From: SHZL01 sp031362985
Lineage (GTDB): Bacteria > Pseudomonadota > Gammaproteobacteria > Xanthomonadales > SZUA-36
Direction of reading: 5' to 3'
NCBI GenBank assembly: GCA_031362985.1
Contig: JANLTO010000018.1
Location: forward strand, 18,240-82,239
DNA length: 64,000 nucleotides
The notes under the pieces were generated by a model that saw nothing but the letters and a program-made list of their open reading frames with translations, did not search any database and was not told the origin of the DNA. Below are positions 1-8,265 of this stretch, in pieces (the first letter of the stretch is position 1; each line of letters begins with the position of its first letter). A program made the translations under genes and the position numbers.

Positions 1-1957
1 ATATCGATAAACTTGAGGTGTCAGTAACTTCGTCAGCGATGACAGAAACTTTCCGCGCTTCTGCAGCATCAACAATGGCTCTAACTAATTCCTGCTGAGC
101 GGTATTGCCGGTTAATTTCTCGGTTAATGCAGGCTGGATTTTGATGTAGGCGGCATTTACGTGTTCCAGTACCTGTCGTGTGCGCCGCTCGGCATCAAAT
201 CCGGAAAGCGAAAGTTTGCAACCAAACGGTTCAAGCTCAAGCATCAGGCGTTGAACCGGTTTAAGATTGGCCAAGGCTGTAGCCACGTTGATTTGCAGTA
301 TCAACTTGCCGGGTTCAACACAACACTCGGTCATTTGGCCAGAAAGCCAGCCGGGAAAACTATAGTCCAGGATGGAATTGACACTCAGCGAAACAATTTG
401 TTTGTCTGAACTCTCTACGAATAGTTTTAGCAAAGCCGGGATAGCCTGGCGATCCACCAACCCTGCCAGGTCACTGCGCTCAGCAATGGCCAGGTACTGA
501 TTTGGTGCCTGGTCACCCGACTCATCATGCATGTAAATCAGGTTCTCGACCAGGCGAGTGCCTTCACCATCGAGATCTATGATGGATTGCTGGACAGCAT
601 AGAAGTCCTGATGCTTGAGGGCTGCCTTGATGCGTTCGATCCACGGTCGGTCATCTTCAAAACTACTTACCGCTACTAATTGCGGTCTGAAGGTAATCGC
701 TCGATTCCCGGTCGTCCTGGCCTCGGCCTGGGCTTTGCGTGCTCCGGCAAGTATCTGTGTCGAGTTCCTGGCGAGACGCCCCAGGGTGGCAATGCCAATA
801 CTGCAAGTGACTGAAAAAGATCGGTCTTCAATTTCCACGAGGTGGCTGGCATAGGCTTCAAGTATCCGGCCGGCAATTTTATCTATGTCTTCCATGCTTG
901 CCTGGGTGGTCAGAACCGCGAACCCAAGGTCGCTGATTCGCGCAACTACGTCCTGCGGATCAAGGCAGGATTTCAGGACCTGGGCCAGGTCTAGGGTCAG
1001 GGAATCCATAGCGCTTACATCCATATCCTCCTGCTGTTCAGCCAGGCCGTCCGGTTCAATGTAGAGTACAGAAGCGACAGACCCGACCGTTCGCGGTTTT
1101 GCCAGCTCATCATCCAGATGATCGGCAAAGGAGCGTTTGTTATGAAGTTGAGTGAGAGGATCAGTCTTGCGCAAACGCTCAAGCTCTGCCACCAGCCCCG
1201 CTGCGGCATCGCATTCATGCATCAGCATCTGGGTGCAATCTTCGTCGTGAAACCTGGCAGGAGAAAATGCCAGGTTTGCTGCAAAAGAAGTGCCATCAGG
1301 TCGCGTGACAGCAACCTTCAGCGACTCCTGCGGGTACGCCCCCCGTGACAGGCCCTGAAATACCTTCTTGAGATGACCTTCCTCGGTTTGCATAAGTTCG
1401 AGCAGGGAAATCCCGGATATTTCTTCAAGACTGCTTACCCTTAAAGCTTCCAGGTAGGCGCGGTTTGCATAAACGTGCAGTCCTTCGTGGATATAAGCCA
1501 TGGCATCTCGTGCACTTCCCATCAGCAGGTCATAGCGATGTTCCAGTTCTACCAGCCGGTTCTGCTGCTGCAAACCAACGTTGCCGAGGTTATGCTGCGA
1601 CAGTAGTTGATTCACAGTGGTTGTCAGGTGGGATTCTTTTTCAGCATAAATGACCAGGCCGGGCGACAGTTTCAGCGTATCAATCAAGTCTGCCGGATCT
1701 TGAAGATCCGAGTAGATCGCGATAGGAATGCGGTACTGCCCGGCCAGGGCGCTTACTTCTTCGAAATTTGCTGCTGTCGGGTCGGCCTCACAATAGAGGA
1801 TCAGAAAGGGCGGGTCCTGATCGAGGGCAAGTTTTACGTTGAGGGCTTTCTGTGCATGTATTACGCGAATTTTTATTCCGGAATTACGAAGCAGGGAATT
1901 TATCCGCTCAGCGGTCTCAGCAGATTTGTCAATCACCAACAAACATGAGCTTTCCAT
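1..1957 (-). CDS. FimX-like c-di-GMP receptor, REC-PAS-GGDEF-EAL (3-prime end beyond window)
   Basis: Open without a stop for 652 codons from ATG at 1957 to the window edge, so the C-terminus is missing. Order of regions: degenerate receiver (about 1-120), PAS (about 140-250), GGDEF (about 263-425, entered by DPLTQLHNKRSF) and EAL (from about 435). The GGDEF signature is replaced by I-S-D-L-G-F (341-346). In the EAL half, E471 (ENL), N527 and K606 remain, but the Glu of the ITE motif is N557 and the DDFG aspartates are replaced (SLSGFD, 583-588). The receiver also lacks a clear phospho-acceptor Asp. Known: Pseudomonas FimX has this architecture, is catalytically dead, binds c-di-GMP and controls type IV pili. 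Inferred: a c-di-GMP effector, not an enzyme. Divergent from efp. Confidence 0.8.
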   Translation of the reverse strand, partial: MESSCLLVIDKSAETAERINSLLRNSGIKIRVIHAQKALNVKLALDQDPPFLILYCEADPTAANFEEVSALAGQYRIPIAIYSDLQDPADLIDTLKLSPGLVIYAEKESHLTTTVNQLLSQHNLGNVGLQQQNRLVELEHRYDLLMGSARDAMAYIHEGLHVYANRAYLEALRVSSLEEISGISLLELMQTEEGHLKKVFQGLSRGAYPQESLKVAVTRPDGTSFAANLAFSPARFHDEDCTQMLMHECDAAAGLVAELERLRKTDPLTQLHNKRSFADHLDDELAKPRTVGSVASVLYIEPDGLAEQQEDMDVSAMDSLTLDLAQVLKSCLDPQDVVARISDLGFAVLTTQASMEDIDKIAGRILEAYASHLVEIEDRSFSVTCSIGIATLGRLARNSTQILAGARKAQAEARTTGNRAITFRPQLVAVSSFEDDRPWIERIKAALKHQDFYAVQQSIIDLDGEGTRLVENLIYMHDESGDQAPNQYLAIAERSDLAGLVDRQAIPALLKLFVESSDKQIVSLSVNSILDYSFPGWLSGQMTECCVEPGKLILQINVATALANLKPVQRLMLELEPFGCKLSLSGFDAERRTRQVLEHVNAAYIKIQPALTEKLTGNTAQQELVRAIVDAAEARKVSVIADEVTDTSSLSI

Positions 1958-2365
1958 AGCACTCAATCTCCGCCCCCTGTTCCCTAGGGATTTTTACCAC
2001 ATATAGCCTATCTAAATCAATAAATTATGTAATTGTTTGAACTTAAATTCCAAGTGGTAACATCCACCACTCGCTTCTGATTATGACTGATTCGTTCGAC
2101 AATTTACAGCGAATTGGCAGAGCTCAGGAGTGCTGTACTCAAAGCGCCGCCATCTCGGGTTTCATTAGGGATCGAAACGCAAATAAACACATGGCCCCCA
2201 CAGTATGGATATAACCATTGCAAAAGGATTCTGCGGACCCTGAATCCAAACTGTTTGACAGTTCGATTTCAGGCTAGAATGCGCACTTCATTTGGAACCA
2301 GAACTGAATCAGGCACTCAAGCAAGTGACCTTCGGACTGGGCTGCGACTATATTTGGAGATCTTG
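1958..2365. other. Intergenic region between divergent fimX-like gene and efp
   Basis: 408 bases without a supportable gene. It holds an inverted repeat AGTGGT-N7-ACCACT at 2053-2071 and a 10-bp palindrome TCCCTAGGGA at 1981-1990. A possible promoter for efp is listed separately. The open frame running through 2114-2365 into efp is an upstream extension of efp without family support. Confidence 0.5.
2255..2280 (+). promoter_or_regulatory. Possible efp promoter
   Basis: TTGACA at 2255-2260 and TAGAAT at 2275-2280 are good hexamers but only 14 bases apart, shorter than the usual 16-18, so the pair is uncertain. It lies about 85 bases before the efp start. Confidence 0.3.
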
Positions 2366-2935
2366 ATGACCACCTACGGCATGAGTGAATTTCGCGGGGG
2401 ACTAAAAATCCTCATGGACGGTGATCCATATAACGTTGTTGACATAGAGTTTGTGAAACCCGGTAAAGGGCAGGCATTCAACCGAGTTCGTTTGCGCAAT
2501 CTGAAAACGGCGAAAGTGATTGAACGGACTTTCAAGGCCTTTGAGACTTTTGAATCGGCCGATATTTTTGAACTGAATGTTCAGTATCTTTACAACGACG
2601 GAGAGTTCTGGCATTTCATGAACCCGGATACATTTGAGCAACATGCGTGCTCCAAAGAATCCATTGGCGACGACGCAAAATGGATGAAAGAAGAGGACAT
2701 GTGTCAAATGATGCTTTATAACGGTGAGCCTTTGAGCGTCAAACCCCCGAATTTTGCCGAGTTGCGCATTGTCGCCACGGATCCCGGAGTCAGGGGAGAT
2801 ACATCAGGCGGTGGCGGCAAACCAGCTACCCTGGAAACAGGAGCGGTGGTCCGCGTTCCCTTGTTCGTCGGCAATGACGAGTTGATAAAGGTAGATACAC
2901 GCACAGGAGAGTACGTTTCTCGAGTGAAAGAGTGA
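2366..2935 (+). CDS. efp: Elongation factor P
   Basis: 189 residues, almost exactly the family length. EF-P binds between the P and E sites of the ribosome and relieves stalling at polyproline. The three-domain sequence is recognisable throughout: N-terminal KOW-like domain with loop KPGKGQAF, then two OB-fold domains. The tip of the loop is Lys34, the residue beta-lysylated by EpmA/EpmB in enterobacteria (known); this is the lysine-type EF-P and not the arginine-rhamnosylated type of Pseudomonas. The start ATG at 2366 follows GGAGA at a good distance; an open frame continues upstream to 2114 but has no EF-P similarity. mtaD follows directly. Confidence 0.96.
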   Translation: MTTYGMSEFRGGLKILMDGDPYNVVDIEFVKPGKGQAFNRVRLRNLKTAKVIERTFKAFETFESADIFELNVQYLYNDGEFWHFMNPDTFEQHACSKESIGDDAKWMKEEDMCQMMLYNGEPLSVKPPNFAELRIVATDPGVRGDTSGGGGKPATLETGAVVRVPLFVGNDELIKVDTRTGEYVSRVKE

Positions 2936-2965
2936 TTGAATTTTACGCCCCTGAGCCACGCGGTA

Positions 2966-4330
2966 ATGGCCGGTATTGACACCCGGCCCGTCGTAATCCG
3001 GGCCCGTTACGTAGTTCCCGTTCTGCCCGAGCGCAAAATTCTGGAACATCATGCCGTGGTGATTCAGGGCGATCGGATCATTGATCTTTTACCCATTGAT
3101 CTGGCTCGTTCCCGTTACCTGGGCGCCAATGAAGTAAGCCTGGATCATCACGTGTTGATTCCAGGTTTAATCAATATGCATACCCATTCCCCGATGACGT
3201 TATTGCGGGGGTATGCCGATGACCTGCCCTTGCAACAATGGCTGACAGAATTCATCTGGCCGGCTGAGCAGCGGTTCGTCGGTCCACAATTTGTTGCAGA
3301 TGGCACTCGACTGGCGATCGCAGAAATGCTGCGTGCTGGCACGACCTGCTTCAGCGATATGTATTTTTTTCCGGACGTTATGGCGGATGTCGTTGCCCAG
3401 ACCGGGATACGTGCCTGCATTGGCCTGCCCGTCATTGAGTTGGCAACGGCTTGGGCTGCAAATCTTGAAGAGTGTCTGGAAAAGGGACTTGCCGTATTGA
3501 AGCAGGGAAACAGATCACCCCTGGTCATGTTTTCTTTTGCACCTCATGCGCCCTATAGTGTCACGGACGCTACACTTCGGCGTTTGTCCAACTTGTCGAT
3601 TGAGCACGATGCGCCCGTCCATCTTCATCTGCTGGAGACCGCGTGGGAGAATGGCGATTCGTTGGAGCAATACGGCATAACGCCCCTGCAGCGATTGCGG
3701 AACTTCAAACTGCTTAACTCCAGGCTAGTGGCCGTTCACATGACCCAGATAACGGATGATGAAATCCCGGTATTGGCAGACCATGGAGTACATGTCATTC
3801 ATTGCCCTCAATCGAACCTGAAGCTCGCAAGCGGAACCTGCCCGGTAGCTAAACTGCAAGCCGCCAAGGTAAATGTGGCTATAGGCACCGACGGGGCAGC
3901 CAGCAATAACAACCTGGACTTATTGTCGGAAGCGCAAACTGCAGCTTTGCTGGCTAAGGGCAAAGCGCGTGACCCGCAAGCTGTTGATGCGTTCACTGCA
4001 CTGCAGATGATCACCATCAACGGCGCGCGGGCCTTAAAGCTCGATGGCCTCATCGGCTCAATCGAGGTTGGCAAACAAGCTGACCTTGCGGCGCTGGATT
4101 TGCAAATGCCTGAAACTCAGCCTATGTACAATTTATTCTCGCAATTGATCTACGCTGCATCCAGTCGGCAGTTTACCGATGTCTGGGTTTCTGGAAGGAA
4201 GTTGCTGCACGACGGCAGGCTCACTACCATTGATGTTGGATCGGTTCTGGAGGCTGCAGAGTACTGGCGCTGCCGATTGTCTGGCAGCACTTCAGCACCA
4301 GGGCAGGTACAAGGCGGCCTAACCCATTGA
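2966..4330 (+). CDS. mtaD: 5-methylthioadenosine/S-adenosylhomocysteine deaminase (TRZ/ATZ family)
   Basis: Zinc amidohydrolase expected to deaminate methylthioadenosine (and possibly S-adenosylhomocysteine) to the inosine form, a salvage step for the thioether nucleosides left by SAM-dependent reactions. From ATG 2966 the protein has 454 residues. Metal and catalytic residues of the family are visible: H72-x-H74, H221, E224, H258 and D309 in GTDGAASNN. ATG 2966 matches the N-terminus I recall for the Pseudomonas homologue; an in-frame TTG at 2936, directly after the efp stop, would add ten residues. The stop overlaps the ubiG start. The order mtaD-ubiG-mupP is shared with Pseudomonas (known), where UbiG generates SAH, a plausible substrate link. 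Confidence 0.87.
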   Translation: MAGIDTRPVVIRARYVVPVLPERKILEHHAVVIQGDRIIDLLPIDLARSRYLGANEVSLDHHVLIPGLINMHTHSPMTLLRGYADDLPLQQWLTEFIWPAEQRFVGPQFVADGTRLAIAEMLRAGTTCFSDMYFFPDVMADVVAQTGIRACIGLPVIELATAWAANLEECLEKGLAVLKQGNRSPLVMFSFAPHAPYSVTDATLRRLSNLSIEHDAPVHLHLLETAWENGDSLEQYGITPLQRLRNFKLLNSRLVAVHMTQITDDEIPVLADHGVHVIHCPQSNLKLASGTCPVAKLQAAKVNVAIGTDGAASNNNLDLLSEAQTAALLAKGKARDPQAVDAFTALQMITINGARALKLDGLIGSIEVGKQADLAALDLQMPETQPMYNLFSQLIYAASSRQFTDVWVSGRKLLHDGRLTTIDVGSVLEAAEYWRCRLSGSTSAPGQVQGGLTH

Positions 4331-5043
4331 ACTCGATGGAAGCTGACAATCTGGATGTGCAGGAACAGGGAAAATTCGATGCGCTTGCGTCTGGTTGGTG
4401 GGATCCGAATGGGCCCTTCAGGCCTTTGCATGATCTGAATCCCTCGAGACTGCATTACATAGATCAACGATGTGTCCTTAAAGGTTCGGCGGTTCTGGAT
4501 GTCGGTTGTGGCGGGGGCATACTGTCCGAAGCACTGGCGGCAAAAGGCGCGCAGGTAACGGCTTTGGATATTGCCCCAAGAGTTCTTGATGTGGCCAGGT
4601 TGCACTTGCTGGAGACAGGTCTGAAAGTAGACTATCAGCTATCCACGATCGAAGCGTTGGCGCGACAGCGGCAGGGTGAATTCGATGTGGTCACGTGCAT
4701 GGAAATGCTGGAGCATGTTCCGGACCCGGCCTCCGTCGTCCGTTGCGTTGCAGAGGTATTGAAGCCCGGAGGGCACGCTTTTTTTTCCACGCTGAACCGA
4801 ACTCCAGAGGCATTCTTACTGGGTATCGTTGCGGCTGAGCACATCGCCCGCATCCTGCCTCGTGGCACTCACAGATATGACCGGTTCATACGCCCATCTG
4901 AACTGGGTGGATGGATACGGAATGCAGACATGTCAATGAAGAATGCGTGCGGAATTCACTATAATCCGCTGGCGCACTTTGTCCGATTGGGGGGGCATGT
5001 CAGGGTTAATTACCTGGCTCACGCTCAACGTTTCTTGTCGTGA
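4327..5043 (+). CDS. ubiG: Ubiquinone biosynthesis O-methyltransferase
   Basis: SAM-dependent class I methyltransferase that carries out both O-methylations of ubiquinone synthesis. The SAM-binding glycine motif VLDVGCGGG lies near residue 60 and the post-motif EMLEHVPD about 60 residues later, both typical of UbiG; the protein is 238 residues. The TTG start at 4327 overlaps the mtaD stop and is preceded by AAGGCGG nine bases upstream, so I prefer it to the ATG at 4336, which has no clear ribosome binding site. The gene ends in a 4-base overlap with mupP, indicating translational coupling. Confidence 0.93.
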   Translation: MNSMEADNLDVQEQGKFDALASGWWDPNGPFRPLHDLNPSRLHYIDQRCVLKGSAVLDVGCGGGILSEALAAKGAQVTALDIAPRVLDVARLHLLETGLKVDYQLSTIEALARQRQGEFDVVTCMEMLEHVPDPASVVRCVAEVLKPGGHAFFSTLNRTPEAFLLGIVAAEHIARILPRGTHRYDRFIRPSELGGWIRNADMSMKNACGIHYNPLAHFVRLGGHVRVNYLAHAQRFLS

Positions 5044-5693
5044 GAAAAATCCGCGCAATTCTCTTTGACCTCGATGGCACCTTGTTGGATTCTGCCCCGG
5101 ATCTTGTCTCTGCACTGAATTGGGTGCGCGCCGGCGAGGGCTTGCCTCCGCTCGATGTATATCCCATGAGCCGCCATGTCTCACGCGGTGCTGTCGGATT
5201 GATCCAGGCTGGAATGCCTGCAGCCGGACCTGAACAGTTGGATATTTGGAAGTCACGCTTGCTCAGCCGATATGCGGACTACAGCATCGAGCACTCCACG
5301 TTATATCAGGGGGTGCCGGAGTTGCTGGAGCGCCTTGAATCGGTCGAAATTCCATGGGGCATTGTTACCAACAAGGCCAAGGCCTTAACCAAACCCATTC
5401 TGGAGGCACTCGGGTTGACTGACCGGGCCTCCTGCGTGGTTTGCGGGGACACGCTGGATCGCAATAAACCAGATCCCGCGCCAGTAAGATTTGCTTGCGA
5501 TATTTTGCAAATCCCCGAACGTAACACCCTTTTTGCCGGGGATGATGTTCGTGATCTGCAGGCAGGAAGGGCGGCAGGCACTATGACTGCGGTCATCCAT
5601 TATGGCTACGGCGATCACGACCTTTTGGACGAATTGGTTGCCGATAGTGAGCAGATCCACCATCCTTCAGATATTCTGCGCTTGTTGAAGTGA
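5040..5693 (+). CDS. mupP: HAD phosphatase, MupP/Gph type
   Basis: 217-residue haloacid dehalogenase phosphatase. The nucleophile motif FDLDGTLLDSAPD places the catalytic aspartates at D10 and D12; a conserved TNK (motif II) and GDDVRD (motif IV) follow. The GTG start overlaps the ubiG stop as GTGA. Homologues are annotated phosphoglycolate phosphatase, but in Pseudomonas the gene directly after ubiG is MupP, the N-acetylmuramate 6-phosphate phosphatase of peptidoglycan recycling (known). I assign MupP on position; sequence alone does not exclude phosphoglycolate phosphatase. Confidence 0.78.
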   Translation: MRKIRAILFDLDGTLLDSAPDLVSALNWVRAGEGLPPLDVYPMSRHVSRGAVGLIQAGMPAAGPEQLDIWKSRLLSRYADYSIEHSTLYQGVPELLERLESVEIPWGIVTNKAKALTKPILEALGLTDRASCVVCGDTLDRNKPDPAPVRFACDILQIPERNTLFAGDDVRDLQAGRAAGTMTAVIHYGYGDHDLLDELVADSEQIHHPSDILRLLK

Positions 5694-5753
5694 CAAGGGA
5701 ATCCAAAAAGCGCGCGGGTCCCTTGAACGCACGCCCGCAACGGGACTTTGGGC

Positions 5754-6614
5754 ATGCTTGAAGATTATCTGCGAACGTTCATGTTTGAAGACCTTCCGGT
5801 CAAAGGCAGCCTTGTGCGCTTATCCCAAAGCTGGCAGGAAGTGATGTTGCGCGCCCAACCCGATCAGGTGACGCTCAGTTTGTTGGGCGAAACGCTTTGT
5901 GCCTCTGTTCTGCTGACCAGTAACATCAAGTTTAGTGGATCAGTGAGCCTGCAGATTCAGTCGGCCGGGTTAATGCGGCTGCTGTTAGGCCAATGCACTC
6001 ACACGCGATCAATACGGGGCGTGGTCAGGATGTGTGAAAAGCCCGGGGCTTGCTTGATTGAGCAGGGAGTGCTCGCCATTAATCTGGAGCCAGATAATGG
6101 CAGCTCACCCTACCAAGGCATTGTTGAAATGTCCGCGAATGGACTGGTGCCTGCGCTTGAACGTTACTTCCTGCAATCTGAACAACTCGAAACGCGGTTT
6201 TGGCTCGTCGCAGACGCGCGAGATTGCAACGGGCTTATGCTGCAACGTCTTCCGGGGGAATTAGACGATGCTGATGGCTGGAATCGGCTACAGCATCTGG
6301 CCGCGTCGATCACCTACGCCGAATTGAAGTCCTGTGAAACCGAGGAATTGTTACGCAAACTATTTCCTGAAGATAGCATAAGGATTTTCAACTCCAATCA
6401 AGTTCAGTTTGGCTGTTCGTGTTCGGTTGATAAGGTTTCTGGAGTACTGCAGTCGCTTGGACCGGCAGACACCCTGATGTTGATCGAAGAGCGGGGATCT
6501 GTAGAGATTAAGTGCGAGTACTGTGGCCAAAAGTATGAGTTCGACCGAACGGACGCAACAGCGGTATTCCTGCAAGAAACAAAATCCTTGCAGGGAATCG
6601 ATGGCAGTCATTAA
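5754..6614 (+). CDS. hslO: Redox-regulated chaperone Hsp33
   Basis: Holdase chaperone activated by oxidation in the cytoplasm. The C-terminal zinc centre shows the expected four cysteines, C221-S-C223 and C254-E-Y-C257, and the N-terminal half carries the LLGET and MSANG-type strands of the family. ATG 5754 has GGGA about nine bases upstream; an in-frame TTG at 5748 is too close to it. Length 286 residues, normal for the family. A gap of 60 bases separates it from mupP, and it overlaps the next gene by 14 bases. Confidence 0.93.
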   Translation: MLEDYLRTFMFEDLPVKGSLVRLSQSWQEVMLRAQPDQVTLSLLGETLCASVLLTSNIKFSGSVSLQIQSAGLMRLLLGQCTHTRSIRGVVRMCEKPGACLIEQGVLAINLEPDNGSSPYQGIVEMSANGLVPALERYFLQSEQLETRFWLVADARDCNGLMLQRLPGELDDADGWNRLQHLAASITYAELKSCETEELLRKLFPEDSIRIFNSNQVQFGCSCSVDKVSGVLQSLGPADTLMLIEERGSVEIKCEYCGQKYEFDRTDATAVFLQETKSLQGIDGSH

Positions 6615-7521
6615 CGACTCTTGGAATGCCCAAATGAAGGTTAGTCCTCATCTAAGTCAACAACACCTGGATGAAGACTTTTGCTGGGATTTGATTCTTC
6701 GCACCCGACCTAATTTTCGTGTTTCGCAACCCTACGCTATACGGGAAACTTCGGCTCGGTTGCTGGCTTTGTACGCCATGTTTGCTTCCCTGGAGGACTT
6801 GACCTGCAGAGTTGCGGATGAACAAGTGGCCCGCTCGAAACTGGCATGGTGGCAAGTGCAATTGCTTGGCAGTGAGTACGCCAGCAGCGCCCATCCGGTT
6901 ACGCGGCAGTTACGCGAATCCGGAGCGTTAGCAGCGCCGGCGTTGGATCAGATCAAAAGTCTTCTGAATTCAGTAGGCCAACGGCTGGACTTGGCGACAA
7001 TAGTAGATGAAACCGAACTGAGGGCGATGTGCATACTGGTGGCGCGGGATCAAATGAAGCTTGAATGGTCATTGCAGGCCGCTGTTCCGGAATCAGACTT
7101 TCCAGTTGAGCGTGCATGCGCGGTAATGGGACTCACGCAGCTGATGCGTGAAAGCAGTCTTGCTGTGGTGCCGGACTACAAGTGGATTCCTTTAACCATG
7201 CTGGCCCGCTTCGGAGTGAATCGCTCGGACTTGGTTCGTCACCCGGATTCTGAATCCGTGCGCAACCTTAAGAAACAGCTTTGTGTGTTAGGGTCGAACT
7301 GGCTGGCTGAGAAAGGCGATGTTCGCAACAGCCCATTGATTACGTGCTCACTGCCGGATACTCCGGGAGCCCGCCACTGGTTGATTCAGCTCGGTCTTTG
7401 CATCCGGCTACTGCAAAAACTGCCAGGAAAAACACGGGCAGAGGCCCACCGGATGTTCTCGCAACCTACAGTCGGTGAGGCGTGGTGTGCGTGGCGCTGG
7501 GCACGCAAACTGTCGTTTTGA
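6601..7521 (+). CDS. Divergent squalene/phytoene-synthase-fold protein
   Basis: 306 residues from ATG 6601 (CAGGGA upstream); ATG 6634 is an alternative. The segment LLALYAMFASLEDL...KLAWWQVQL matches the first conserved helix pair of the squalene/phytoene synthase family. The Asp-rich DxxxD signatures that bind diphosphate-Mg in active synthases are not preserved: the first reads LEDLTCRVAD and the second region has MRESS. Inferred: a non-catalytic or repurposed member, comparable to the NDUFAF6-type relatives, not a carotenoid or hopanoid enzyme. No other terpenoid gene is nearby. It overlaps hslO, so the two are probably cotranscribed. Confidence 0.6.
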   Translation: MAVINDSWNAQMKVSPHLSQQHLDEDFCWDLILRTRPNFRVSQPYAIRETSARLLALYAMFASLEDLTCRVADEQVARSKLAWWQVQLLGSEYASSAHPVTRQLRESGALAAPALDQIKSLLNSVGQRLDLATIVDETELRAMCILVARDQMKLEWSLQAAVPESDFPVERACAVMGLTQLMRESSLAVVPDYKWIPLTMLARFGVNRSDLVRHPDSESVRNLKKQLCVLGSNWLAEKGDVRNSPLITCSLPDTPGARHWLIQLGLCIRLLQKLPGKTRAEAHRMFSQPTVGEAWCAWRWARKLSF

Positions 7522-7534
7522 ACACCGAGCCATC

Positions 7535-7924
7535 ATGAATTTGGTCAAGGCACGCGGCGGTTGCCACTGTGGGCGGGTAGAGTTTGAAGTCTCGCTTGGA
7601 GAGGAGATAACCGTTCAGCATTGCAATTGCTCTGTTTGCACCATGACGGGGTTTGTGCATTTGATAGTCCCGGCCAGCAGATTTAACTTGCTCAAGGGCA
7701 GGGATGCTCTCAGTGAATATCGCTTTGGCAGCAAGACCGCGATACATCTTTTCTGTGCTCATTGCGGTATCAAATCCTTTTATGTTCCCAGATCAAATCC
7801 CAACGGCTTTAGCGTCAACTTTCGATGCGTCAGGCTTCCTGGTGGAGTGAAAGTCACAGAAGAGAGCTTTGACGGGAAAAATTGGGAAAGTGATGCGGAG
7901 CGATTGCGCCATTTATCGGAATGA
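7535..7924 (+). CDS. GFA/CENP-V family zinc-binding protein
   Basis: 129 residues. The cysteine pattern GGCHCG, HCNCSVC and CAHCG is that of the GFA (glutathione-dependent formaldehyde-activating) / CENP-V family, which binds two zinc ions in a beta-tent fold. The family name reflects one disputed activity; most members have no known function, and I give none here. ATG 7535 precedes the first conserved strand; the open frame upstream overlaps the preceding gene and is not family-like. Likely the last gene of the run beginning at efp. Confidence 0.82.
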   Translation: MNLVKARGGCHCGRVEFEVSLGEEITVQHCNCSVCTMTGFVHLIVPASRFNLLKGRDALSEYRFGSKTAIHLFCAHCGIKSFYVPRSNPNGFSVNFRCVRLPGGVKVTEESFDGKNWESDAERLRHLSE

Positions 7925-7967
7925 TGCTGTAGTTTGCATCGGCTCTGGCCTTAGCATCGTTCAGGCT

Positions 7968-8249
7968 TCACTTATCCTTGATCACGTCGGGTCCGGCGCC
8001 TGCTGTCTTGTGGTACTCACCCTTGGCAGATTTTTTGTACTGGGTAAATCCGTGCCTTTCGAGATTTGATGGGTCCAGGGAGGGGCCGGGTTTGGGGAGG
8101 CTTGGTGCTGATACGACGCGACGGATTTTTGCGCCGCATTGGGGACAGTGTTGCAAGGATTCATCTTTGATTTTTTGAATCTGGTCAAATCCAGTCCGAC
8201 AAAAATCGCAGCATTCTCCGGTCAGCGGAAAGTATTCGTAAATCGGCAT
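7968..8249 (-). CDS. FmdB-type zinc ribbon protein
   Basis: 93-residue small protein starting MPIYEY, the usual start of the FmdB/CxxC_CXXC_SSSS family. Two cysteine pairs, CCDFC and CPQCG, form the putative zinc ribbon, followed by a basic, low-complexity tail ending in KDK. The family is named from a formamidase-operon regulator, but the role of most members is unknown. It starts 17 bases after the stop of the transporter gene upstream on the same strand, suggesting cotranscription. The ten residues in frame before MPIYEY are left out. Confidence 0.82.
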   Translation of the reverse strand: MPIYEYFPLTGECCDFCRTGFDQIQKIKDESLQHCPQCGAKIRRVVSAPSLPKPGPSLDPSNLERHGFTQYKKSAKGEYHKTAGAGPDVIKDK

Positions 8250-8265
8250 TAGGTTCGCCCTTCGC

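Noticed and set aside
2114..2365. Upstream extension of efp to 2114
   Set aside because: The extra 84 codons have no EF-P similarity, and ATG 2366 has a good ribosome binding site and the family start.
5722..5727. CTTGAA before hslO as a sigma-32 -35
   Set aside because: No CCCCAT-like -10 at 13-15 bases; only the hexamer matches.
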